A stretch of 64,000 nt of DNA. Origin: Sthenelais limicola. Lineage: Eukaryota; Annelida; Polychaeta; Phyllodocida; Sigalionidae. Below are positions 34,001 through 45,946 of the stretch, piece by piece (the stretch's first letter is position 1; each line of letters starts with the position of its first letter). Made by a program: the position numbers and the translations under genes. The DNA is taken from assembly GCA_942159475.1 (NCBI GenBank), contig OW804097.1:109678582-109742581 (forward strand), in the 5' to 3' direction. The notes beneath the pieces are model-generated. The model saw nothing but the letters and a program-made list of their open reading frames with translations. It did no database searches and was not told the origin of the DNA.

Positions 34001-37000
34001 CATTCCATGCTTCAGAATAAGTAAGCTGCAATATCGTGATTTTGACAGAACCTTTTCTCATGTTTGATTTTAAAATTACTACTTGCATGCAAGATGTAAG
34101 GATGATTATTAACGTTTATACCTATTTTGTTGCAATTACAATAGCAGTTGTACAAGGAATTATATAATTAGGATTTTGAAGTGTAATGCATACCAGGGGA
34201 TGTTACCAACTAGTCCAAGAGTAGGCCTATATGTAGTAAGGCTACCATGACACATGGGCATGATGACACAAATGGTTTCGGGAAAATGATTAACAAAGGC
34301 TATTATCATCTATGAGATTTAGTATAAATTTGCATCACAATGTAATACTTAATACATTTGTTATACCTTTCAAATGCACAGTTTTCTTTAAAACAGGACA
34401 TTCAAACAGTCCTCTAATGATATTACTTAAAGTTATTTGTTTGGCTCCCATCATCCTGAACGTACATACACCAAGCACCCTAACAATGTATCCAAGGATT
34501 GAAATGGCTGACAAAAGTAATCAATAACAAGAAATTTTGGCTATGACCAAGAAAAGAGTGGTTTCCACCAAATTCCTTTTCTATTATAGTGCCTAGACCT
34601 AAAGAAATTGACCCCCCCTCCCAAACCCACCAGCTCCACGTGGGAAAAAGCATTGTCAAGAACTCCAATAATTAATGTGTGTTACTAACGTTGCGTAAAT
34701 TAGCAAATGAAGGACTTTTTGTTATAATTTCCGATTTATTTATCAGTATCACCACCGTGGAGTAAATATAGCACAGCATTTCGTAGTTGGTCTGGCATAA
34801 AGGATCCCATGGACAAGGGTCCATGCAATACTTTATGTAGGCCTACCTTTAAATCCAGACCAACTATGAGGTGCGCTTTTATCATAATACTCTATTTTTT
34901 TAAAAATAATAATTAATTATTGTCACTGAAAGTTATTTTGATGTGTTTCAGTGATTTCTTTGACCTGGGTGTTGAGGCAATGGCAAAGACTATGTATGAG
35001 ACGGCAATAGAATGGATGGACCTGGCAGTTCAGAACCCTCCTACGCACACCACAACTGCTGAGCTTTACCACAGAGTAGCTGAAGCTTATTATTCTGTAC
35101 GTTCTTGCACACATTTCCCCATTTACATCAACGTTGTTTTTTAAAACTGTGTGTACTGTTTGGAAATACAAAGTTGAACATTGCATTATTGTAGGACGCA
35201 CAATATGAGGAAGCAGTAGCCTATTCAATGAAAGCACGGGAACATGGTTTGTTGTACAATTTACTCTATAGAATCTATATTAATTAAAGCATATCACAAC
35301 TGAAATGTAGAAGATGTTTATCTATATCTATCTATGACATCAAGATCAAGTGTCCAAAGCATGTTATCCTATGCAGAGCAATGAAGTGCTTGATTGGTGT
35401 TGTTCCAACTGTTGTCAGGATTTCTGTTCATTTCCCTTCTAGTTTTGTCTTTAGAGGCATCCTATCCCACATGTTGTGATCTTCCAATCCAGATCGAGCA
35501 TTGTTTAGAGTGCATGTCCAGCACCGCTAGCTCAGTGTGGGCACAAATATAGTTGAACATATTGTCACTGTCAGCTACTATTGTCTTTGTTCCCATAAGG
35601 GTGCTTGGGTGTTTCAGGAGAGGTGAGAGTTGGTAGCTCACCACATTTGCCTTTTGAGTTACAGTCTCAGTTTTCGTCCATCTTTCTATTATCCTTTGTG
35701 CAGTTATTGACCATTTACTTGTTCATTTTGATCACTGCACAAGGTCCCAACTACACCTTTACAGTTTGCATTTATAAACAGCTGTGATGTTGCTATAGAG
35801 AAGACCCTGAGTGCCAAATGATTCCATCACCTCTTAGAAGTTTTCCTTAGTCCTCGCTACATGGTCAAAGGCCTTTCGATCATTGGTACACAAGGTTTTG
35901 GTGAAGTTGCTTTTCACGTCTACCAAACAGTTCTTTCAGTTGCCGATCCAGTCATTTTAAGAAGTCAATTTTTAGTAGTCATTTTGGAAAACCTGGGGCA
36001 CCTAGAAGTGTACTTCTCATTGAGCTTAAACTTTTTCAATGAAGAATCTTTTAATCTAAAATTAGAATTTCCATATGGGTCATATTCCAATTTCCATATG
36101 GGGTCATATGTAGGAGCCTAATGACAAAGGGCTTACCTTTTCTAAATCCAAATTGTGCTTGGTTGAGATGTGGTTCAATGACTGGCCTGCTAAGCTGTTT
36201 TAGGACCTTTGTATGCATCTTACCTACTTGAATGATAAGAGATGTGCCGCTGTATATCATTAGTCTAAGCCCATTCCGATTTTCAGCACCGCGATCTGGG
36301 CTGTGTTTTCGCATGGGCCCATGACTCATCCTTCTAAAATTGTCAGTTATAGTAGCACTTGTCAAATCTAAACTCTTAGGAAAGACATTTGAGGCTGAAC
36401 AGATCCTGGCTAACCTATCGATATCTGGTTCTCCATTGCCGAATTGAGATTGAGATTGAGACATACAAATGTGTGTTTCTTGGTGTGGGCACTGCACTTG
36501 GACATGTGAAGCAGGTTTGTTCTGGATGATTAAGTTTGGGTGGATAATCTTGGAGATTCAGATGTTTCTTTAGTGTTGATTTGAATCCTTTTGAGGGTTC
36601 TATGTTCTTGACATTGTCTGGGAGGTTATTCCATTCTTTGGCTCCTTTGGAGATTTCTTTAACGCTTTGTTTTTGAGTTATTTGGGTGAACAAAGAGGAG
36701 TTTTAATGGGTGCAATGAGCTTGATTTAAAAGAGAATCTTCTCATCATATCAGCAGAATCAGCCCTATTTACATTACCGGTACTTAAAAGGGCTCAATAA
36801 AGAATGTAACTAAAGTGTCATAAAGAGAAAGATATATTATTGAAGTATGGAAATAAAGCTCCACACTTTAGGTATTTATTTAACTAATAAGATTTTACAT
36901 TAATTCCTATTTTCCAGCACCTGGCAATACAACAATACAAGCAAAAAGTGAACTTTACATTCAGACTAGAGGCTCACACAAGGTTGAGCCTATCCCCAGG

Positions 37001-40000
37001 CCATACCTGCCAAAATCCTCCTCACTGATGCTATCAGACTATGAGAAAATGTGTAGGAAGGAGACATTGGAAGGGGTAGGTTATGCATAATTTGGGATTC
37101 AATATACAAATCTACTGAGTTAGAAAATGGCCATAGGTTTCAAATTGATAAGCAAAACTAACTTAAAGACATATCTATCAATACTGCTTGGGTATCTATG
37201 CAAAAAAGACTCCAATTACTACTTTCATTACTTGTGAAAATTCTGTCATTGGACAGTTTTTCTACTGTACATACCTAATTAATGGGTACTATACATTTAT
37301 ATCTTATACATACTGGTATCCTTACAAACTCCCAATATAAATCATTAAAATATATAAGTACTATATTTGTTGATTAATTCAGTGAGGTAAATACTTCAAA
37401 TTAATTCAATAATTGTCAATACTTTGGTCAACCAGATATTTGATTTAATAACATATCTACCGACTGCTTCTTGTCAGTGCTTCAGAACGCACAACAAGTC
37501 AGTCAGTGCTTCAGAACATACAACAAAACCACACTCAACTACCCAAGAATAGTTTGTTTGAGTTTCTATTCTAAGCCATCCCCGCATGGGTCTGAGTGCG
37601 TTAATACTAGAGCAGCATGACATGTATTATGTACTGCGTTTTGTTGTGCTAATGGGTTGGATCCTGATGTTGGTTCCATTTGAGGCTTTAGACCCTAAAC
37701 CCTACTCTAAACCCCACAAAAAGTCTCAAATGGTCACTGGGACTGGTTGTGCGGACTGACGTGGATACAATCAAACAACCCCCTGTAGGCCTAGCAGCCA
37801 TGGCTGTTATTGATGTTCAGGAGCACAAAAAAACCCAAGAATTAAACTTCGATTTTTGGTCATTGACAAAGGTGACTCATTTTCCTGAAATACAACACAC
37901 ATGGATAGAGCTTCAGGCTATATAAATATAGAACCTGAGAAACCTGAGAAATACCCAAATATAGGGGTGTTTAATTTTGAATTTCTGTCTTTCAGGATTT
38001 TCTTATAAACAAAAATAAGTTTTCAAAGACTTGTTCTATAAAGAAGTGAAGCTGGAGCAGATGTTCATAACCCTATTTTATATTGCGTCAATGTAGCCTG
38101 ACTTTGTTGAAATAAAATTTCTAATAAATCAAATGTCATCAATTGATAACTCTTTGTTTCAGGGTCCACAATGGTACCATGCCAATGTATCATGTGAATA
38201 CAGGGAAGGGGTCCTTCCTTATGTTCGCTACAAACTTGAGATACTTTGTCCCGACCCATTCGTCTCTATGTTTTATGACGTCATCAGTGATAAGGAAGCA
38301 AATATGATAACAGAAAGTGCAAAACCTGGGGTTAGTACATTCAATTGTTCCATAATGAAGTGGTTTGTCTAGATACCAGATACCCTCAATGCTCTATGAT
38401 CTTTTTGTTATTGTTACCTTTATTCCATGCGGCATAGTAGCAGTGAGACCAGCTTCAGTAGTGAAATGGTTAGGTCAGCAAATGCCAAACATAAATTTAT
38501 CAGCTGCAGCTACAATTCGAATATTATTATATATATTTCTGCAGGCTACATATATGGTCAACCCCAATCCAAGACCGGGTACTAGACAGCCCGGTACAAT
38601 CCAAGATTAAACAATACATTTATAATTGACATGTCTGGTTGCCAGACAAATGTAACATATGCACACCAGGGTGTTTTTCATAAAAAGTTTGTAAAGAGTG
38701 TTGTATATAGGTTTAAGATACCGTAAAGATTCACAAGAATAAGCTATCAAAGAGGAACAATGTATAGTTTAAGTTTAAGACTTGTCATAAGAAACATCTT
38801 ACTATTTATGATAGCCTTTATAAAACGGTTAATTGCAGAATAGGTTATTGAATTTATGAAATAATAAAGATGAATTTCTTTGAAAATTCACTCACAGCTT
38901 CAGCTTCACAAAATGGTTGTTATGGAACTGAAATAATGAACCACAATATTTATCCAAACCTATTCTTTGAGACGGCCTCCGCTCATCTGGTCACGTGACA
39001 TTGCCGCACTACTAGTCTGTGGGCTGGGCCATGGGGTACAACAGCCCTTGACGATCATAGCAACCAACGTTAAAATCTCCAACTTTCCTCTTTGATTCCT
39101 TAAATAATACACAATTGTCGGCAAAACGAAACAAGTGACTGCAATCTATGGGCAATACTTTATATATCCATGTAAGATCATAGCATTTTGACCCGTTTAT
39201 GTATGGTTTTAAAGGGGTTGAAAACAGACATTTTAGCATTGCAGTCTATGGAGCTAGGCTGTCGTATTCACCAAAGCAGCTGAGGCGAGCTCGCCACCGA
39301 TCGTAGCGCCATCTGCAATACCCGGATTCCTGTCTCAAAGAATCCCATCGTGTCCCATATTATATCATGCAATGTACCTTATAACATCGGAGCTATTCTC
39401 ATGAATCCACTTTCACTAGTCATTCCTATTCCATGTAAAAACTTGTGGTCTGAAGACCTCTTTAGTCCCAGATGAATGTCTAGTCATGATAGTAACCCTA
39501 ACAAACAAGACCCAGGTAGCTCCAGGTGCGAATTGAACCCACAATTATAACCTAACTATTTCATGCCTGGTGCTCTACCATCGGTTCCATCAGGGCTGGC
39601 TTGTCTTCCTACTCCAATCTCTCAAACCCAATTCATCCACATGCCTACTATATAGTATCCTACTACAAATAATAACAAATTAAGGCTCAGCTGCTAATGA
39701 GTTTCTAACCTGGCAGGCGAATTCATCTCATTGACAGCTATACCGAGCAAAGGTTGGAATGGACACTGGGCACATTTCAGAGATACGCATCAGTCAATTG
39801 TAAGTGGATTTTATATGATTTTAGTGAAGCTATCATTATTTCCACATTAAGTTATCCCAATCTCGGTGTTTGTAGTCTCTGTGTTCATCATTGGAATTTT
39901 GGTGTATGCAGACGCAAAGAATGTGGATCATAACATGGGAAATAGATGGTAAACACCTTTGAAATTATCACTTGGGTAGGGCAGGACATAATATTGTTTT

Positions 40001-43000
40001 TAAGTAGAAATATTATGTTTTAATTAGAATTAACTGAGAGTGGTGTATTATAATACTTATTGTGGTTTGGTATGTCATCTAATCTTCATTTCCAGAGCCT
40101 GGCTATATGACATAGGAGATGCGAATATCCTGAGAATAAGTAAGAGGATACAAGATGCTACTGGTCTGTCAACAAACATAGCAAGCCACCATTCAGATGC
40201 CGAACCTTTCCAGGTAAGTTCTTATGCAATCCTCTGCTTGGTACCAAAGTGGCCTGTTCCTACGCCTGATCTGGTTTCAGTTTCTAGGATGCTATACTAT
40301 ATGACTCAATGAAAAAGGAGCCGTAGCATTATGGATTAATGGATGATTAATGACTCACATTCAGGGGCTACTGGTGCACTATTGTGTGCATAATCCTGAG
40401 CTGAAGCCATGATTATGCACAAATGTTGGAGGTTGTCAATAAATTTAGTTTCTGCCTCAGCGTAGTCATAGCCCAAGATGGTTCCAGTGCCTGACTACAA
40501 TGAGAGGATTCTGCCAAAAATGCAGCCAAAATCGAATGTGATAGATATTTCATACTAATATTTTTTTCCAAACTATTTTTGGGAGTCTTTTTGACAGCTA
40601 CATCTTCATAGGGCTCATCAATGATCGTTGGTAGTATAGCTATATGAGGGGATATTCACCTGAAGTAGTTGGTAGTAAACTAATAAATAACCTGTATTCA
40701 CAATAGTTTGAAAATTACTATGAAAAGAATTAGTTATGCTTGGTTTACATTTTCATTGCCAAAGCTACTTGTTTATGAGTATGAATTTAACAGAATGACT
40801 TTTTGTATGAATATAAGATGAATTGTATCTGAATTTAGCAGTGAACATGGGGTAAAATGAATCACAGACTTATTTTACTCATTCTTGAAAGTGATGGAAA
40901 TTCTTTTACCATTGACAGGTGGTTAATTATGGCATAGGAGGACAGTATGAGCCCCATACAGATGCCTTTGTGGTAAGTGGGATTTGCATTGCTCACATTG
41001 GCTTGTCCATGCTTAGCTGTTGTTGATTGTTGTATTGAATATAGGATATAGGACTATGAGGGCAGAGGAATGTATATTTTCCACAGATCCAACTGTGGAC
41101 TTTCAATGAAACATATATTGTATACAGACTTTTGTTATAAATTCCAGGAAAATCCGAATGCTGAGGTTAAATTTCTCCGTGGTTCTGGGCGTAGAGTTGC
41201 AACATTTATTTTCTATGTAAGTATAACTGTCAGGCGGCTCGGAACTTGTGTTGAAATATTAATGTATAATTGATTCATAATTGTCTCTATGATTGTTTTT
41301 TTCATGATGCATACCCACCATATATTCTTTATATTGTTGGTTTGTATTCATACCTACATAGTACATGCATCAGGACATTATGGTTTGGGACATGCATGGC
41401 AGGGCCTGCTATCCTAGCCCTAATATAACTATCACCCGCTGATGCTGCCCACTGAATACTCCTCAAACCTCCCAATTTGCACTTGTATAAAGGTGGGTCA
41501 TGGTAGTATGGTCTAATTTGCCTATTTGGCTGAGAGACACCCACCCTGCTGAGGGGATTGTTGTGAAAAGTCTCCACCCACACTCATGTCCTTCTGGTTG
41601 GGCTATATATATAACACATGAGCTCCTCACCTTGAAGCCTGCACTGTACCACTGAGCCATAGCTGGCAATCCATCCTCATGATATCACTACAATTATTAA
41701 TTTTGTCGGGTTATATTTGGCACTAATCATCTTTGTAAATGTCAAACAATTGTATCAAACACATTTTGATTCGCTTAATTATCAATATTTATTCAATCAT
41801 TCTTATTCCAGTTAACCAACATTATTGAGGGTGGTGCCACTGTTTTTCCATTGGCTAAAATATATGTACCTGCTGTTAAAGTGAGTTATTTCTGACATAA
41901 TTTACTTCACAGATTTACCTTTGTCAATTTTAATATAAGTAACAAAGCCTTCAGAGGTAAAGTGAATGTTTTCAGTAATACACATTCTAGATAGATCTTG
42001 TTCCTATGACAATTTATAAAGATAATGGAATAAAATATTAGTAATTGAATATTTATTGGATGAGTCTGGAGAAACCAATAATTTAAAAAAGCAAAAAAAA
42101 ACACTCAAAACCCAATAATTTAATGCTAATGTGCAATATTTGTGTCTCTTATGTAGGTGAGTCAATATAAGTTTTATCTTAATAGACTATTTACAATATA
42201 TTATTATGTTTGTTTTGTTTCCAGAATGCAGCAGCATTCTGGTACAATCTAGATAGAACTGGAGAGATAGATGCACGCACCACACATGCTGGTTGCCCAG
42301 TGTTAGTGGGGGAGAAGTGGAGTGAGTACATAGACACGACTATTCTTGTTGGTGACTGAGAGCTCATTCTCAGTGCATTGCAATAACTTGAATTTACTAC
42401 TGGGGTAGGGGGGAATTTGCAAAAGATTCTTGTGCAAAATTGTATGACCCCCTTCAAGTATTGTGCAAAATGTCTTGCCGCCCCCCCCCCCTCCCCACAC
42501 TTTTAGAGTCTGCGCAAAAGGGTGCCCCCTTGAGAGTCAGCACAAAAAAGGTGCCCCCCCATGACAATTCCCCCCCCCCCGCGCCAGTGGTTAAAAATAA
42601 ACAGTTCCTTAGCACCTGACAAAAGTTCTTGCTGCAACCATCTTGCTTGAGACTGTTCAAATGGAGCCAGTGGCGAGAACAATGGCCTTGGATTTGTCAG
42701 AGCTTAGGGTGTTCAACGCAAAATGTATATATACATGACATTGAGGGGCTACTACATTATCGCATACGAGGGACAAGTGAAGGAAAAGACTTATTTTGGG
42801 TTTTTTATTTTGTAAAATGTAAAGTTTGGTAAAATAATTTTCATTTTGTAAAATTGATAAAATGATGAATAAATTTGGTGATAAGAATATATATAACCCT
42901 TTTGTGGGTGAAGTGATGAGAGTAGGTTGTGGGTGAGTGGGAACTTTAGAAGGTGATTATGATGTGAGTGAGGCAGTAGGGATGGCGCAGTGACCTTATA

Positions 43001-44571
43001 ATAGGGGTAATGGAGGTGAGTATAAGGTGGGTCCCTCTTGCGATAATGAATGGGCCTAAAGGCTGGGTTCCACTGGCCAGACGACATTTTATTTTCACAT
43101 AGAAATGGACTCATCAAGTAGCGTAGAGTGGGGCTATTGCCCCGCCTCAGCTCCCGCTACGTCCCTCTACAAAGTAGCAGCCGCTTCAAATCAAACATGT
43201 TTGATTGAAGCGGGATCACTCTATGCATCAAAAACGCTCCAAAAGAAGCGGGAAGTAACGTGGCTTTGTAGCGTGGCCCAATAGCACCCATCCCCATTAC
43301 TCTCTCACTTCTGCTCCCGCTTCTTTCATCAAGAAACCCTAACACATATGTGTGATACTCGCCAAATGTTCACTTGCTGCTACCTTGTGCATCCCAAGCC
43401 CGCTCATTGAAAAAAAGCTTTTATTTTATTCTTCAGAGGCCAATATGATATTTAAGGTTACATTGAGAAAAAATGTTCTACCCAGCATGGATGTTTTCAG
43501 ACATCGCCTTTCTTTTTTATCAGTCTAGAGACAGGAGGGGTGAACCTTGGTTTTTGGATCATACAATGATTTCTGATTGATTCTAGATCTACAAAAGCTC
43601 TTGATTCCAAATCTGCCAGGTGCCCCTCTGTAACCCTTGAGAATTAATTATCGACGTTTTTTTAAACAAAATTATTAAATTTAATCAATAAAAAAGAATT
43701 AACCTCAATACCCACTATAATTGCATAATATTGAAGAAACATTAATTTTAGAAGTGGAATTACATATATAAAAAGTAACAGAATTCATCATGACCTCTAA
43801 AGGCCATATTCAGGGGTCAAGGTCAAAGGCATTTTGGATTTTCTTTTTCAAATAACTGAGATTATTATACATGCATTCAATACTGAGGCCCCAACAGTTG
43901 TTTATTACTTGTAACGCGGTAATGGACTAGTACATATCTGGGGCGTTTTCATGTTGACGCAAGTTTGGTGGCACAAGTTTGCCGGCGCAAGGTTGCTGAC
44001 GCAAGTTTGCCGGTGCGAGTGCTTTCTTCCTTGATCGTTTCACCTGTTTCTAAGTTATATTCCTCTTGTACGAAAACCAGATATGGTAAATTATATTATT
44101 ATCTTTTTAATTAACCACGTTTTACATGCAAAATTAGGCATGTATAATAATCAACTTATAGGACTCGTTGACGCATGGACACATAAGTAAAGAACTCAAT
44201 CTACGATCTTGTTCTTTACTTACGCGCTGTGTGTCAACTTATCCAATAAGTGCTAAATAATGCACTATATAGGCCACACACACTCAGTTTCTCAGCAAAT
44301 GTTTTTCTGCTATTGATGCTGTTCTCTATCTATACCTACCTGCAAATGTCGTTTACATCGATACCCTTTTATTACATGCTGTACTTTTTGCACCTAAAAA
44401 TGAGATTAAATGTAAATGGAAGTGAGGAAACTGTGACTCATTGTTCTTTCACTCTTATTTCCAGTTGCCAATAAATGGATTAGAGAGGGAGGCCAAATAT
44501 GGCGGCGCCCTTGTGGTATTCATGCCAACACAACAGAACCTGAAGCAAGGGCCGTAGTAAATGAACAATAG
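31078..44571 (+). CDS. P4HA: Collagen prolyl 4-hydroxylase alpha subunit (14 coding exons)
   Basis: CDS join: 31078-31256, 31564-31715, 33867-34020, 34952-35096, 35195-35246, 36918-37075, 38163-38330, 39738-39799, 40096-40213, 40919-40972, 41148-41216, 41812-41880, 42225-42321, 44465-44571; 527 residues, close to the usual length. Residues 1-20 are a signal peptide. The N-terminal dimerisation region contains ALRRMKSNQENMIETVEKYI; a TPR-like peptide-binding region follows at about 145-245. The C-terminal 2-oxoglutarate/Fe(II) dioxygenase domain has iron ligands H409 and D411 (PHTDAF) and H481, and the 2-oxoglutarate lysine K491 (GCPVLVGEKW). The enzyme hydroxylates proline in procollagen in the ER lumen, as a tetramer with protein disulfide isomerase. 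No KDEL is present, as normal for alpha subunits. Orthology to P4HA1, 2 or 3 was not resolved. All introns are GT-AG. Confidence 0.97.
32711..32950. repeat. Dispersed repeat, family C, copy 1, with tandem 46-bp unit
   Basis: Contains GGTGCTACTGGTGCCCTGTT, TTGGTGCATAATCCAGA and GATTATGCACAAAC, shared with copies at 40362-40500 and 52740-52950. At 32857-32945 a unit starting CATTTAAGGCAGTGACTAAT is repeated about twice. It is in an intron of P4HA. Confidence 0.5.
33340..33640 (+). repeat. Diverged tandem duplication of about 157 bp
   Basis: Two copies begin TTTTGGATGAGC and TTTTGGATAAGC (33340 and 33497) and each ends near TATTTAGAAT. Shared inner words include GACCCATGAGGAAAC/GACACATGAAGAAAC and CATGGGTAATTAGC. 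In a P4HA intron; not coding. Confidence 0.65.
33640..33830. repeat. Purine-rich repeat with shared 3' end
   Basis: A GGAGAGG-rich stretch ends in GACGGGTACATTGCTAGTAT. A similar end, GACGGGTACTTTGCTAGTGT, follows the purine-rich stretch at 56740-57240, so both may be copies of one dispersed element. Confidence 0.45.
35340..36410 (-). pseudogene. Degenerate LINE reverse transcriptase fragment
   Basis: On the minus strand the peptide VIEPHLNQAQFGFRKGK at about 36200-36130 matches the RT region of LINEs (fingers to palm). Further along, near 35885-35850, DRKAFDHVART corresponds to the F-x-KAFD motif. The spacing and order fit RT, but stops and frameshifts break it. It lies in the P4HA intron between 35246 and 36918. 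Confidence 0.6.
36415..36700 (-). pseudogene. C-terminal remnant of a second LINE ORF2
   Basis: The peptide AKEWNNLPDNVKNIEPSKGF and FKSTLKKHLN is typical of the C-terminal end of LINE ORF2 proteins (CR1/jockey-like). A TCAATC simple repeat at about 36438-36460 follows on the minus strand, as at a LINE 3' end. Because it lies upstream of the RT fragment on the same strand, it must come from a different insertion. Confidence 0.55.
38962..39344. mobile_element. Candidate inverted-repeat element in a P4HA intron
   Basis: ATTCTTTGAGAC at the left and GTCTCAAAGAAT at the right are perfect inverse complements about 380 bp apart, with different base composition inside. No transposase remnant and no clear target-site duplication were seen. 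Confidence 0.4.
39500..39600 (-). repeat. tRNA-like (SINE head or tRNA pseudogene) sequence
   Basis: On the minus strand GATGGTAGAGCACCAGG resembles a Pol III A box and GGGTTCAATTCGCACC a B box, with about 30 nt between. The acceptor stem does not pair properly, so it is not a functional tRNA gene. A tRNA-derived SINE is the likeliest source. Confidence 0.4.
40362..40500. repeat. Dispersed repeat, family C, copy 2
   Basis: Contains GGGGCTACTGGTGCACTATT, TGTGCATAATCCTGAG, GATTATGCACAAATG and TTTCTGCCTCAGCG, matching 32711-32850 in order. In the P4HA intron between 40213 and 40919. Confidence 0.5.
41395..41680 (-). repeat. Possible SINE-like sequence
   Basis: On the minus strand GCTATGGCTCAGTGGTACAG resembles a tRNA A box. 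A recognisable B box is missing. Low support; in the P4HA intron between 41216 and 41812. Confidence 0.2.
43956..44024. repeat. Short tandem repeat of 14-15 bp
   Basis: About four variants of GACGCAAGTTTGCCG in a row, in the last P4HA intron. Confidence 0.6.
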
Positions 44572-44683
44572 CTGAGACACTTTACTTCTGATGTTTAGAA
44601 GTTGAGACAGTTTGCTGAGGTGCACCCTAGATAGCTGAAATCTCAGACTGCAGGATTATTCATAACGTGATTGCCATAATAAA
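44572..44683 (+). terminator. P4HA 3' UTR with AATAAA signal
   Basis: AATAAA at 44678-44683 lies about 110 nt after the stop codon, in a suitable place for polyadenylation. Confidence 0.55.
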
Positions 44684-45065
44684 GCTACACCCACTAATAA
44701 GTCCACATTTTTGTGTATGTAAATAATACAATGCTTACTTTTAACAACGTTTTTATATGAGTCAGTAAATATTCTCTCATCTCTCATCTCTCATTGTCGA
44801 TCTCTTGCTTGAAGTACTATAAAGTTATCATACCTATGTCACCACCTGGTGGAGCCAACTGCTGTATCAATCATTTGCTTGGCATGTTAGTTACTTAAAG
44901 AGTTAACTTGTCTCTCAGCTCATCCGGTAGAAACAGGTAACAAGAAATGGAAGGCTGAACTTGTTTGAAATCTCTACTACCAAAGCGTACAAGTGCTCAC
45001 TAATGCCCTCAGCGGGGTCATTATATACATGGATTACATCGGATCAGTGCCTGATCCATGGATAC

Positions 45066-45561
45066 TATAGTCTGTCCGAAAAGTATTTGACACGTGATTC
45101 CTTAGATCCTTTAAGGGGAGGGAAAGTGTGGGATTTTTGACTTCTATTTATGACAAGGAGCTGTCAACCCTTTGCCCAGCGAGCCACTCATTGCAATCAA
45201 CCATGGAGAAACAGGGCCAGTATAACCAGCTCTTCCTTGCTTCTAAGCAAAACAACAGCTGCTGCACATGGAACAGAGGCAGCGCAATTTTGATGTAATC
45301 CAGGTATATGACCCCACTGAGGGCATAAGTGGGCGCTTGTATGCCTTGATAGCAGAAAGAAGATTTCAAACTACAAGTTCAGCCTTCCGTTTATTGTTAC
45401 ATTATGTTGCTTATTTCTTGTTCTTATGCTGTATATTTGGCCATGGTCGGTCGCAAACGGCGATTCAGGGGACAAATGTTTGAAGTAAAAAATCCCCCAC
45501 TTTTCCCTCCCCTTAAAGGGACTAAGGAATCAAGTGTCATCTACTTTTCGGACAGACTATA
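45066..45561. mobile_element. TA-flanked DNA element with about 77-bp terminal inverted repeats
   Basis: The left end TATAGTCTGTCCGAAAAGTA and the right end TACTTTTCGGACAGACTATA are inverse complements, and similarity extends about 77 bp inward through GGGGAGGGAAA and a GATTTTT-like end. TA flanks suggest a Tc1/mariner-type target. The 340-bp centre has no transposase domain I recognise, so it is probably non-autonomous. Confidence 0.75.
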
Positions 45562-45910
45562 TATTTTCCAGAGAATCGCATTGGCTTGATCGGTAAAGAA
45601 CTTAAAGAGATGGATGCTTAAGAACAGTCAAGGATTATAAAATTACGATTACTACCTTACCAAAATACCTGTATACTAACATAGGCTATATCTAAAAGGG
45701 TATATACTAGATTACATACAGCAATAACACAATATAAGGGTGACTTTAATACCCAGACACTGTACATGGTTCTAAGGGGTACAGAACATATCCTAAATAA
45801 AAAAACAACACACACAAAATACTTTTAATAAATGTTGGCCAAGGAATTTATTGCATTGATAAACTCGCATAGTTATTTTCATGCGTTACCTTACATATAT
45901 GTATACACTC

Positions 45911-45946
45911 ATAGGTACTACATTCAATATGGAATGTAGTACCTAT
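45911..45946. repeat. Perfect 15-bp hairpin
   Basis: ATAGGTACTACATTC and its inverse complement are separated by AATATG. Confidence 0.7.

Noticed and set aside
42303..42660. Minus-strand Gly-rich frames near C runs
   Set aside because: Low-complexity C/G runs in an intron; part is antisense to a P4HA exon.
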